DNA from: Anaeramoeba flamelloides
Lineage: Eukaryota; Metamonada; Anaeramoebidae
Assembly: GCA_027625915.1 (NCBI GenBank)
Contig: JANTQA010000012.1
Location: 11,618,501 to 11,682,500 of the forward strand
Reading direction: 5' to 3'
DNA length: 64,000 nt
The position numbers were made by a program, and so were the translations under genes. Below are positions 22,401 through 32,126 of this stretch, piece by piece. The notes beneath the pieces are model-generated. The model was given only the letters and a program-made list of their open reading frames with translations, did no database searches and had not been told where the DNA came from. Within the stretch, counting starts at the first letter, position 1. Each line of letters starts with the position of its first letter.

Positions 22401-24164
22401 TTTATTAAAACAAAAAAAGATTGGCTTTTCCTTTGAAATGTTTTTAAATGGATCGTTTCTTATTTTGATTAAATAATCTCCATTATTATTCATATTCTTA
22501 TGAGAACCGTTATTGTTCTTCTTTTTGTTGTTTGTTTTCAATTTGTGTTTTTGGTTGTTCATTCCCAAGATATTATTAATTATATTCGATTTGATTTTGT
22601 TTTCATATTGAAATGAATTTAAAATTATTTGCTTTTTAGAATTCAGTAGATTATAGTTTTTCTCATTTACTCCAATTTTGTAGTCATTGTCTATTTCGGT
22701 TTTTAAATCTAATCCCAAATTTAAATTAACCCCAATCCCATTTTCTTTTTTGACTTCTTTTTGCTGTGCTTTTTTGATTTCTATTTCTTTTTCTATTTCT
22801 ATTTCTCTTTCTCTTTCTCTTTCTCTTTCTTTTTCTTTTTCATTTTCATTTTCATTCCTCATCTCTATTTCTATCTCTTTCTCTTGTTCTTGTTCTTGTT
22901 CTTGTTCTTGTTTTTCAATTGGAACCTCTTTTTGTTTTTGAATTTTGTTGAGTCTTCTTTTTTTATTCATTGATCTTGTAATTCTGTGTGTATTTACCAA
23001 ATCACTTTCTAAATAGTCGATCTCCTTAATTATTTTTTTTTTATTTTTTTTTTTTTTTTTATTCTTCTCCTTTGTCTGTTTGTTTCTTCCAACCACAATT
23101 CGATACTTTGGGTTTTGATTTTTCTTTTTCTTTTTTTTGTTAAATGAGTGCTTTTGCCTTTCCTTTTCAACAGCGCGCTGCCTATATATTCTTTTTCTTA
23201 GCCTTATTTTTGCTTGCCACAGGATTTCTGGTAGGAACTTTAGTTTCTCGATACATTGGGTCCTCAGTGCGGAAAAGATCTTTTTGTTTTCGTTCTGCAC
23301 ATTTGCAAAGAATTGCCCCAACAGCTGCTTTAATTTCTTGAGTTCATTCTCTGTTAGCTCCAAGGTTTCGTGAAGGATCGAATTTGATTGCCTCTTCCTG
23401 ATTAAGCCTTCCTTATATTGTACAAACAAAGACACAATCTCCAACCATCCTTCGGCAACATGCGAAAGCAATTGAAGAAATTGTTCGTCTTTGAGCGAAG
23501 CTCTTAACGTTGTTTTGGGTAATTGTGGAAAAAAATGATTCAACATTTTCTCCAATTTGCTCGAGATCATGATCTCTTCTTCATCCCTTTCGTCGTCCCT
23601 GAACGCTTGGCTGTTCTCGTTCTCATTCTCTTTCTCGTCCTTGTCCATATTTTGATTGTTGCCATTATCTTCAGACTGTTCAGCTTTCTTAACTTGGAAA
23701 TCCTCTATTAATTTACTTTTTTTTTGGAATTTACGGCTTGGTATGGTTTGAACAAACAAATTTCGATCAATTTCAACACCTGTAATTAGTGTATATTTTG
23801 GTTGATCATTTGTTTTTGTTTTTTTAATCAGTGTCGTTTTCTTAGTTGATCTCTGGTTTTTTAACCCCTCTTTCGAATTACACGAAAAAAAATTAGAGAC
23901 TATTTTACCCTTGAAGGGAAATTTGTTCTCGAGCTTTTTCAATTCTTCAGGATTAGAATTTTTGTTTAAATAGTTAAAGATGTAATTCTTATCAAATTTA
24001 TTCTTTTTCCATGAGTTTTGTGCTTTTGTAAACAAAAAGTCCTTATTTCCTAAATTTATATGTTGTTGATACCAACAATTAATATATAATTCATAGAGAT
24101 TACGGGGTGACTGATAGATTTTCTTTTGGGGATTCTCTGGAATAAGAGTTTCTACTTTCAACAT
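19413..24164 (-). CDS. Large 1583-residue protein of unknown function with a transposase-like C-terminal region
   Basis: One uninterrupted frame from ATG to TAA. The N-terminus (about 1-65) is compact and aromatic-rich (NLYELYINCWYQQ). Residues about 200-335 form a predicted helical block rich in Leu and Lys/Arg, followed by poly-Lys and an alternating Glu/Arg/Ile segment (about 420-470). A second structured block lies near 590-760. The rest alternates Asn/Asp/Ser-rich linkers with ordered pieces. Three ordered pieces resemble, in order, large uncharacterised, possibly transposase-derived proteins of cnidarians that I recall: NKECQVIS (about 1010), ITIIVNSNEIQSHPR (about 1178, where those have VDGGPDENPR) and a Cys motif FIKCQDPNCEHCSN (about 1406). 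A poly-Ser run lies near 1520. That similarity is inference from memory. If it holds, the first acidic residue is Asn, so catalysis is doubtful. No neighbour suggests a role. Confidence 0.8.
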   Translation of the reverse strand: MLKVETLIPENPQKKIYQSPRNLYELYINCWYQQHINLGNKDFLFTKAQNSWKKNKFDKNYIFNYLNKNSNPEELKKLENKFPFKGKIVSNFFSCNSKEGLKNQRSTKKTTLIKKTKTNDQPKYTLITGVEIDRNLFVQTIPSRKFQKKSKLIEDFQVKKAEQSEDNGNNQNMDKDEKENENENSQAFRDDERDEEEIMISSKLEKMLNHFFPQLPKTTLRASLKDEQFLQLLSHVAEGWLEIVSLFVQYKEGLIRKRQSNSILHETLELTENELKKLKQLLGQFFANVQNENKKIFSALRTQCIEKLKFLPEILWQAKIRLRKRIYRQRAVEKERQKHSFNKKKKKKNQNPKYRIVVGRNKQTKEKNKKKKKNKKKIIKEIDYLESDLVNTHRITRSMNKKRRLNKIQKQKEVPIEKQEQEQEQEQEKEIEIEMRNENENEKEKEREREREREIEIEKEIEIKKAQQKEVKKENGIGVNLNLGLDLKTEIDNDYKIGVNEKNYNLLNSKKQIILNSFQYENKIKSNIINNILGMNNQKHKLKTNNKKKNNNGSHKNMNNNGDYLIKIRNDPFKNISKEKPIFFCFNKKNWRQTGLILLDKINLKDDCYPLKVDQLLKVKKEIQSRKILFLEDLINNLEFTNEQKYKISKLQIEFQLLNIFPIIIIRKGLKSLIIDLNGLINNLDMYQELLEFDFPTFQNFLSEIEEEINYNKLFTQMFVSKSTQDLFELIDLDQTLSNENGENNTNSNNSDKDFNSNGFIVGNPITNSLFDYSEWFDYINEDGLLEEKFPKKLSDFIQYVYSQSENYQLIYQQFITKNNVCSGNNKDTNNQIKNNNESSLKRHYNTEQNGNMTTKRPILSNKNEVCDDDNTNTEETGNNLIFFQESENKDDKEFKNVLLKNYKFFKFKLSQVKAIESSDSQFGLSSNYSYDESNYFSNDSIYFSNNNFGLQNSQQSDGLKIPDLNKYNSVESEDEDSIKNLINYSSDPMLCYAQTQIQYLLELSFMYNKECQVISTCELPILDQTFEKKINTKNKKKHKATEKKKNSSLKKLTFSIFNEINDDDNNTVLTNKYNNNNNNSGSGNNVGRSDRGSVSTRNNFKKMKIYSTLVMPLNLKEKPTYYFDNFERNHIKLINSGNVNIFNNSSQYDSDTIQSLTNHLSYSLQKNNLPIITIIVNSNEIQSHPRSFLSLIYFGRLWRDKKLDILNICCYPEDNEKLNAGQNVKSHFNQELDSKRIKALFQELKFNHESQEMINNNKINDNFAFDYEEDSNSNSNSGSYFNTYGNDENDNIDYNGAYDNGNNVDYDDNYSSHITELNVNEEIQNFSSKMENEIFKEKNWNFIPQNSNKKINKAYDDLNTVKAFLNLDSKYTTKKQYQELSNLKQEFQFLLNHSDRRYNLLSFIKCQDPNCEHCSNSPIRAINLLSKLKPFNYKIPQPSISQKIKKHYNSLLEIFDHVEKSKKFLNSEYFTAQYWLKKTEQDKINQVLNQDFIYDENHPSYYSIKSSSPQQPLSSSSSSSSSSLSSSFTPLFSEYSSPDNNDSQDHTQFNLNENTRKVSNNFRKRKFNQTNLKEFHSDFFYF

Positions 24165-25106
24165 CTCAAAAAATAAACTACAACACTTGTTTTAAATTTT
24201 CAAAAGTTTTATTTTTGGTCGAAAAAAAAAAAAAAATCAAAAATATTAAATAAAATAAAAAATTGTTGTTTGAAAAAAAAATGAAATAAATGTGTGCTCT
24301 TTTTTGTTTCTCGATCCATTTTATTATTAATGATTGGAACCAAATTTCTATACAAATAACATTCATACTTTGACTACTCGTTGAATTGTTTGATTATTTA
24401 TGATATTTGGATTGGATGTTTTCAGAATCCGGATCACCAATCTCAGAAAAGAAATTTTTAAAGAGAAAAAATTGATCATCTTTTTACTGAAAGAACGATC
24501 TGACAAAGAAAATCGTTGTGTGGGCATTTTGTGTGAAAATTAGTCGTTGATTCGTTCAAAGATTTCTTCTGAGATAAATTGAAAAAGTGTTTCATTTTGA
24601 ATAAATATATTTGTATTCGATAGATTTAATGGTAAATTCCATAATTCATGAAAGAATAGTTTCTTTAACAATACTCAAATATGAAGATCAGCGATTTAAA
24701 AAAAAATCAACTTGAATTATTTTTTTTTTGAAAAATATTTTGATCCTTTAATCTTCCAAAATTGGCGCAATTAAAAATTAGTCAAAATGATCTAAAAATG
24801 CTTATTACGTTCCTCGTTTGAGTATTTTTTCCGACTTTTTTGTATTTATCCCTCAAAAATAATTTTTTTTTTTCTATTTTTTAATCTCTATTTTTGTCTC
24901 TCAAAAATCGAAATATTTCCAAGCACAAATACTCAAAAAGATAATCAGATTTCTTTCGATTAAAGTTCAAATCCAATTCAATATCTGAATCCCATTTTTT
25001 CTGTCGGTTAAATTTAACCAAAAATAGTTAAATTGAAAGTCAGTGTTTTAAAAAAGAGCATTAATAACCATGAACAAATCTGCAGTAACAATTAGTTTTA
25101 AAAAAT
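24165..25106. other. Intergenic, 5' flank of the 1583-residue protein gene
   Basis: AT-rich. The run of about 14 A just upstream of the start ATG (minus strand) may be leader or promoter. No motif I can name. Confidence 0.4.
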
Positions 25107-25530
25107 AATTACCATTCTGGAAAAAAAGTGTTTTCTAAAAAAAAATGTATCGTTTTTAATTGGGATCCTTACTGCTAATAATAAAAAATAAAATCAATTA
25201 ATCGTAGAATCAAATAAACTTCAAAGATTAATACATTTTATTATTTTCAATCAAACGAACAAAAACACTTTAAATCTACTTTTATTATCGAAATTGTTGT
25301 TATTGTTTGAGATCTTAAAATGGACAATTTTTTCAACAAATTTTTAATGAATGATAGTTCAATTAATAAAAAGCCCTGTATACCAAAACAACGATTTATA
25401 AAAACTGTAATCTTGTTGGTTCATCGTTTTTGTCTTTCATAATTTATTTTTTCTTTTATTAAGCAATAATACTTTTAAATTTCAGGTTCTCAATTAAAAA
25501 ATGTGCTAAACTTTTTTTTTCCCTGTTTAA
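25107..25530. mobile_element. MITE family G, copy 2
   Basis: About 420 bp with inverted ends. The left end contains TCGTTTTTAATTGGGATCC and the right end TTCTCAATTAAAAAATGTG. The interior (TTTAAATCTACTT, ATCGAAATTGTTGT, TCAACAAATTTTTAATGA) aligns along its length with 57120-57540. It is a non-coding, non-autonomous element. Confidence 0.65.
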
Positions 25531-26230
25531 AATTTTTTTCAAACGGTTCAATTTTTTCAATCAAAGTCATTTGCTTTTTATTTTGGATCTTTATATAAAA
25601 TTTTTCCTTTGCTAACTTGCCAAAAAAAGAAGTTATTTTTCTCAGATAATTCAAAAATAATTATCAAAATAGTCTTCAAAAAAAAATAGACCTTTCAGAA
25701 TGAATTATACACTATTTTCTCATTTACAACTCACTTTTGAATTTGATTTTTGAGATATTCTGGATACCTTCACAAAGATCTCGAAAAGGCTGATTGTAAT
25801 TAATTGTTGGGGTGTATAAATCCAAAACTCATCAATAAGTATTATTCATTATTCAAAAAAAGAGGACAGAGTTATTATTGTTATTCAAATAATAAAAATG
25901 AAAAAACTGTCACTTCATTTTCCTTTTGTTCTTTGACAAATAGGAGAGATTTCAAGGAATAGATCATAATTGGTATCTCTATTTATTTGTTTGGTAATTT
26001 TTTAATGTTGAAGCATATTAGCTCAATGCTGAAAGAACTCTGAATCCTTAATGAAAAAAAAAAATTTTTGTATTGAAAAAAAGAGATTATCAACTGAAAT
26101 TTTGTCTCATTAAAATTTCAAATACTGGTAAAATTTGAATTTTTTAATTTGAATTTAGCAGTATATACTAATTAATACAATGTGTTTCGGAATGTGTGAA
26201 GAGTATTTCCTTTTTTTTTTTAATTTTTAT
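25531..26230. other. Intergenic between two family G elements
   Basis: AT-rich, no gene recognised. Confidence 0.5.
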
Positions 26231-26685
26231 TTACTGTTGAGTGTAAAATGTTTGACAGCAATTTTAATTGGGAACATTACTGAAAATGATTTTTAATTTC
26301 AATCGTTTGTGAAATAACTCAAGAAAATAACAATAGTCTACTTATTAGAATAAGGACTAATGTAATTCTGCTTATTCAAAACCTTATCTCGTATAATCTA
26401 AAGCAAGTTTAAAAACTACCATTTTCAGATTTAATAGTAAACTTTACTAAAACTTGGATTTTTGTTAAAATAGCATGATCTACTTTAGTTATCAACCATT
26501 CAAATGAGTATTCTACACACACCACAGATTAATGAACTTGTAATACCTTTAAATCTGGATTTGTATAAAAGTCACCTAGTTATCAATAGGATTTGATTTT
26601 CAATTTTACTAAGGTTCCCAATTAAAAATGGTGTCCAACCATATTTCTGTGTCCAATATTTTTCTCTCAACAGTTAGATTTTTTG
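26231..26685. mobile_element. MITE family G, copy 3
   Basis: Inverted ends TACTGTTGAGTG... and ...CTCTCAACAGTTA with inner repeats TTTTAATTGGGAACATTACT and its inverse at 26600-26625. The interior has diverged from copies 1 and 2. It lies directly downstream of the CENP-K stop. Confidence 0.6.
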
Positions 26686-26831
26686 ATCCTGTTTGAATAT
26701 ATTTCAAACAATCTCTTCTTCAAGAAAAATTCAAAAAAAAACAAAAATACAAAAACTGAAAAATTTCTCTCTTAATTAATGTTTATTTAAAATTAAATCC
26801 AATATTAACACATTAAGATCTTTTTTTTTTG

Positions 26832-27794
26832 TTAATTAAAATCAAACGCCAAGCGTACTAAGGAGGGATTTTTAGGATTTTTTTCAATCACTCCTGAACG
26901 ATCTAATAACTCAACAAAAGGTTTCCAGAATGGCTTGGAATCGATCCATTTGAGTTCTGGTTCGTTTGTGGCTGATTCAAACAACAGCTCTAAAATTTTA
27001 CCAAGTGACAAGGGTTTCTTTGTCTTTTTCTTTTTGTTTTCTTGTTTTTTCCGTTTTCTTTTTCTTGTCTCTTTTTCTTTTTCATTAGTTTCTGTTGGCA
27101 TTTCAAAAAATTTGTTTGTAAATTTTATCATATTTGAAACAATTAAAGCATTTTTTTCTTTTGTTTCTTCAATTTGGTTTTTTAGTTTTGATTCAATTTT
27201 TTCATAATTACTCTTTTCTGTTTCTTCGTCATCCTTCTTGTTCTTGTTCTTTTTTTTTTTCTTTTTCTTTTTCTTGTTCTTGTTCTTGACTTCTTCTTCT
27301 TCGTTTTCTGTGCTTTGTTCATCGTTTAGATTTTCTTGTTGATCTATTACTCCTTGTAACATTACTTTTAACGACTCTTGTGTTTTTTTATGCTCATATA
27401 ATAAATCGTCAAGTTTGTCAACTTTTTCTTGCTCTTTTTCGATTTGTTGTTTTAATTCATTAGATAATTGTTCATTTTCATTAACAGATCGCTCGACATT
27501 ATTTGAGAGTTTGGAAATACTTAAAACGGGGCTTGTTGCGAGTTCAGTTAAATATATTTCACGTGGAGTCGATTTGGTTTTCTCGCTAGTGATTAATTCT
27601 TTAACAATTGCCTTTCTTGATTTCAGCAGTTGCATCCGAACCGATTTTTCGCGCGACAAATGCTTTTCTTCAAATCTTGGCAAGCCAAGATCCTGATGAA
27701 GTTTATCACAAAGCTCACGATGTCGAATTATTTCGGTTGTCAAATTTGAAATTCTACACACCTCATTTATTGTTTGGTTTGTGCTTTCGGCCAT
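26832..27794 (-). CDS. CENPK: Centromere protein K (CENP-K/Sim4 family), inner kinetochore
   Basis: A 320-residue intronless frame. CENP-K is a coiled-coil subunit of the CENP-HIKM complex in the constitutive centromere-associated network. Evidence: TPREIYLTE (about 76-84) matches TPETIPLTE of vertebrate CENP-K. It is followed by a long coiled coil with the QESLKVM region. The C-terminal block WIDSKPFWKPFVELLDRSG, then KNPKNPSLVRL, matches the family signature SDSFWPPYVELLLRNG with HPEDPTRIRL. Human CENP-K is 269 residues. The extra length is Lys-rich linkers (about 170-190 and 240-262) encoded by AAG/AAA runs. Identification is by motif order recalled from the family. The C-terminal block makes a random coiled-coil protein unlikely. 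Confidence 0.85.
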   Translation of the reverse strand: MAESTNQTINEVCRISNLTTEIIRHRELCDKLHQDLGLPRFEEKHLSREKSVRMQLLKSRKAIVKELITSEKTKSTPREIYLTELATSPVLSISKLSNNVERSVNENEQLSNELKQQIEKEQEKVDKLDDLLYEHKKTQESLKVMLQGVIDQQENLNDEQSTENEEEEVKNKNKKKKKKKKKNKNKKDDEETEKSNYEKIESKLKNQIEETKEKNALIVSNMIKFTNKFFEMPTETNEKEKETRKRKRKKQENKKKKTKKPLSLGKILELLFESATNEPELKWIDSKPFWKPFVELLDRSGVIEKNPKNPSLVRLAFDFN

Positions 27795-28445
27795 TTGAGA
27801 CTGGTATTTTTTTTCTTGTAAGAAAGTAAAAAAAATGATCCTTTTTTTTTTTATTGGAATTTAAGGTCAAAGTTTTCATGTGAAAATGGTGAAATTGTTG
27901 ACGAAGAAATACTTGAGATCCTTTTATCATCTCAGTTAAATTTACACTTTGAGTATTTCTTTTTCAAAATAAGAGTTAATTTTTCCAGTTTCAAAATAAT
28001 TCTATTTTTTAATATTATTTTTAGAATTTATTTTCATATCTCAGAAAGATATTTTAAATAAAACTATTTGAGAAAAATGGAATAAAATAGGTAAACCAAT
28101 CTTTGAATTTTTATTCTCATAATTATTCAGCAAAATCTTTCAATTAAAAAAATTAAAAATAAGTACCTTTTGGGGTTCTAAATCAAGAATTATGAAGTAC
28201 TTGAAAAATCATTTTTGTTTCTATCTTTAGATTGTGAATGTTGTAGTGGATAGTAAACATAAATGGTCTTGTTTGGCCGATATTTTAAATTGGTTAAAAT
28301 TACTAGTGTAGTTTGCAAACAATGGTTTTTCAAATAAAACTTGTGTTTTTTTTTTTTTATATGTGTCAAAAATATTCATCAACTCTAGTCACTAATATAA
28401 AAACATGTTCTCAAAAATTTTGACTCGCCTGAAATAATAAATTAT

Positions 28446-28490
<45 letters not shown>

Positions 28491-31400
28491 TATTCAAGAA
28501 CAATAAATAGTTAAATCTGATATATAATTCACTTTTAAATTATTATTTAATTTATAAAAATCTGGTATTTTAAAAATTAATAAAACAATCAAATCAAAGA
28601 TTATAAAAAAATCTGAGTCACAATTTTTGAAAAGTGAATCACAGATTTTTTATAACTGAACTTTCACCAAAAAAGGTTCAAAAGAAGATTTTTTATTAAT
28701 TATTAAATTCGTTTTAAAAGACTTTACATATTCTAAATTTTCTAAGTGATTATTTGTCTTTACGAAGATCTTTTTTTTCCCACATAATCTTTTGCAAAAA
28801 AGAAAAAAAGAAATCAAGAAAAAAGAATAAGAAAAATTTTTAGAAAAAAAAAAAAAAATTTCTTCAAAAATAAAGTAAAAAAACAAGAAAAGAAAAACCA
28901 AAACAAAATCAAAATTATGAATAGGCAAAACAAAAAATTGCAAAATTGGAAATAATGGCCCCGATCTAAAAATTTAAAAATATTGTTTGATAAGAATATG
29001 GGATAAACCCTCATGCAACTTCCATTAACATTATAAAGTGGGTCAATTTTTTTTGAAAAATGGTTTATATAGATACCTGAATCAATTTTGAATGTGGGTC
29101 CATTGATCATTTTAGTAATTCTGATAATTACGTTGTGAATACATTTGGTTGGATTTTTTTCATCATTTTTCCAATTTATTTAGGAATTTAATATTGTTTT
29201 TTTGGACACTGAAAAATATTTAAAAAATTATCTCTGTTTTTTTGGATTATTTTATAAATTTAAAATTTAGTTTTTAATCATACTTTTTTGATTTGTTAAT
29301 CTATATTAAATGAATGTTATATTTACTTTTGATTCATTTTTTTTTTTTTTTTTTTTTTTTTGTCATTTATTATGTACAGCTCTAGGAAAAAATATGAAGT
29401 GTTTGTTTTAAAGCCGGGGGTGTCAATACTCAGTTTATTCTTTTGGGAATAATAATTAAAAATCTAAAAATATATTTTTGAATACTATTTAATATCGATT
29501 TTTTTGGGGTAATATGTTTTGGAAATGATTATGATTTGGTTTCAGTCGCAATACACTGGATTAATAAAAGTGCCTTGAGTAGCACTAATCACTCAAAAGT
29601 AATACAAATTGTAAACTCCCTAAAAGTATTGAAATACGATTCTAAAAAACAAAACAAAAAAACACTTAATTGTTTAGGTGTTCGAAGGAAAGTTAAAATA
29701 TTGTCTTTTTTTTTGAATTTTTGAAGGGATTTTGAAAAAAAAAAATTTATAGATTTCTTAACTTTTCGTAATTATTATAACAATGTAAAATTTAATATTT
29801 GATTTTTGCTTTTTTATTATCTTGCTTTCGCTCCGAAAGTTTTTGTACAATTCTTTTAGATTGTCTTTAACATCAGAGTACTTTGTTATTTTGTTGAATG
29901 GATGAGAAGAACAGGTTTTTGGCTTTTGAAATATTTTCGATTTATACCTAATTTTGACCAATAAATAGTTGCCCAAATGTAAATTTGTAAAAAAAATCAT
30001 AAATTTTAAACAGAATCTTGGCTAAACCTTATTGTGACAAAAAAAAAACATGATTTTGTCTCGGGTGTATTTTTAACAGACAATAAAAAGACAATAGTTC
30101 TTTTGAAAAGGTAAATTTCTTGCCCTTTTTCAAATAAGAAATTAGAAACAAAAACTTCTCATAATGAATTAGTTAGACTGTTTAACTCAAACCATAAGAA
30201 TTTGCCTTGTAATTATTTTTGAGGACAATTTTGTAAATATTTTTTAAAAAGGTTATTTTCCTTTTTATTTAATAATAATTTCTTCCTTAAATATAACTTT
30301 CCTTTTCCAAATTCATAGAAAGTTTTAATTCAGATCTCTTTCTTTTTAAATCCAAAACTCTAAATTTATATTTACAAAGTAAAAATAACTTTTTGAAAAA
30401 AAACATTTCCTACCTAAAATAATCAATCTTGCAGGTAAGTCATTGAACAGAAACAAACCACCAAAAAAATGAATTTGACTTTCTTTTCTTCCAGTAAAGA
30501 ATTTTCTCTTTCACTTTGTAGTAGGAATAAAAGGAATTTTTTTTTTCTTTCGTTTTAAAAAGTACTTACTTTCGAAAAAAAAAACAAAAGTCTATAATCA
30601 TGAAGAAAATGACTGTATTGGAATTTAATTGTCATTCTAAAAGAAATTCTTTGTTTAAAAAGTGAAATAAATTTTTCACAAAAGGGTAATGTCGCTTCAT
30701 AATTTCCAATTTAAAATTTGTAGAATTTGTACAATGAATTTCGTGGAACGTTACTCTTCGGTAATTAAGGTTGTTTTTAATTTGATAATGACAGATTTAT
30801 TCGATCGAAAAGAAATTTTTTTATCTCATTTTTTATAAAGAATTCTAAATTTAAAATTGAATTTAATGAATTTTAAAAAGTCAAGAAGAAACACAGGTAA
30901 CTTTTTCCATAATTTGAAATTAAAAATAATTCTAAAATTAGAGAATTTGAAAGAAGAAAAACCAAAAATAATGAAATAGAACCCAACAGCCATAAAAAGT
31001 CGGAATGTAGAAATAGACCAAGAATTTCGTTTTCATTTCCAAAAAGTTTTTCTAAAGTAAGTTAAACCTAAAAAAATTAAAATATTTTTTTGTTTCTGTA
31101 AACTTTACCCAAAAATGAGAAAATGATACAGGACTTCATTCCGTAGTTTTAATTTGTTCCTATTACTAATCAATTCTTTGAAAAAATTATTAATTCAGAT
31201 CAGAAATAGTAAGATCTTTGTTATTTGGAATTATACAAGACACCGAAAAACAAAATGGACTGCTTTGTAACCATTTGAACAGATTGTCGAAATTATTTAT
31301 AAAACCCTTCAAATTATTTGAATTTGAAATCGTTTTGTCTTTCAAGTAACCCAGCAGAAACATCCATTATTAAACAAAAGTACATTTTGGCAATCCTGTG

Positions 31401-31565
31401 TTTTTTGTTAGCAAAAACAAAAATTCTACATTTGCTTTTCATTTTTTTTTTAAATTACATTTCCTTTCGACTCAATTTTCAAAAACTATTTGAATAATTT
31501 ATTCTTTTTTACAACTTTTTAAATAAATAACCAAACCCTTTTGAAGAATATTAACACAAAAAAAT
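27795..31565. other. Intergenic AT-rich DNA with a (TA)n tract
   Basis: Contains the dinucleotide repeat at 28449-28489. Two weak patches of mixed codons (plus strand 29540-29640; minus strand 29830-29990) could be exon remnants, but neither has a motif or a paired splice site that I trust. The rest is featureless. Confidence 0.45.
28449..28489. repeat. (TA)n microsatellite
   Basis: About 20 uninterrupted TA units. Confidence 0.95.
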
Positions 31566-32126
31566 ATGATGAATAATACATTTTCTAACTCACAACAACA
31601 GAACACCTTTGAACCTTTTTTCAGATTCCCAAATGATGACGATGAAAGCACAAACAATTACGAATGTGAAGTAATTGAACAAATGGCCACGAGCGAAAGA
31701 AGCCTAACAACAGACAGCGAGGAAAGCAACTGTCTTTGTAGCAAATTCCAATTCTCAGGCATTGTCTCTGAGGACAATTCTGAAGAAGAGCGTTCCACAG
31801 AAATCTTTTCTTTATTCTTTGACGATCCTAAAAGTAGAAAAGAAGAACACAAGCAACAGCAATTTTTCACAAAAGCAATCCCAATGAACAACCCCCAAAA
31901 AAAGAAGCGCAGTGTGCCAATCCCAATCAATTACCACAGCCCACGCACATTAACCCTTTCAAGCATTAGCTCCGAGAGCGAAGAGGACAGCTTATCCGAA
32001 AACGAATCCCCCTTGACCTTCATCCAGCCCCACAGATACCTCCAAGTTATCCAAACACAAAACGAACGTGAGCTTCGAAAGTCTTTTAATGTCCCATTGA
32101 AACGAGTTCCTTCATGGAGAATTTAA
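31566..32126 (+). CDS. Small acidic, Ser-rich disordered protein of unknown function
   Basis: A 186-residue frame beginning ATGATGAAT just after an A-rich leader and ending TAA. Its codons are strikingly GC-rich at third positions (many AGC, CCC, ACC, GAC, CAC), unlike every other gene here and unlike the flanks, which marks it as genuinely coding. The product is hydrophilic: a Gln/Asn-rich start, acidic Ser/Glu patches (TDSEESN, SEEDSLSENES), a central KKKRSVPIPINY segment and a basic C-terminus ending KRVPSWRI, which has an RxxS-type kinase-site pattern. No folded domain, signal peptide or membrane segment is visible. It may be a phosphoregulated or scaffold protein, but I do not recognise it. 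The codon bias could reflect high expression or a different origin. Confidence 0.75.
   Translation: MMNNTFSNSQQQNTFEPFFRFPNDDDESTNNYECEVIEQMATSERSLTTDSEESNCLCSKFQFSGIVSEDNSEEERSTEIFSLFFDDPKSRKEEHKQQQFFTKAIPMNNPQKKKRSVPIPINYHSPRTLTLSSISSESEEDSLSENESPLTFIQPHRYLQVIQTQNERELRKSFNVPLKRVPSWRI

Noticed and set aside
22687-22973. Overlapping plus-strand frames rich in Ser/Phe/Leu
   Set aside because: Mirror images of the Glu/Arg/Lys repeat on the coding minus strand.
28449-28489. (TA)n tract as replication origin or cruciform site
   Set aside because: Ordinary microsatellite in AT-rich DNA; nothing else supports an origin.
28814-29110. Frame starting MINGPTFKIDSG with a possible donor and acceptor
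   Set aside because: The candidate join leads into Phe-rich AT sequence without any recognisable protein; kept as unexplained.
29536-30000. Two short patches with mixed codons on opposite strands
   Set aside because: Too short, no motif, and no consistent exon chain could be built.
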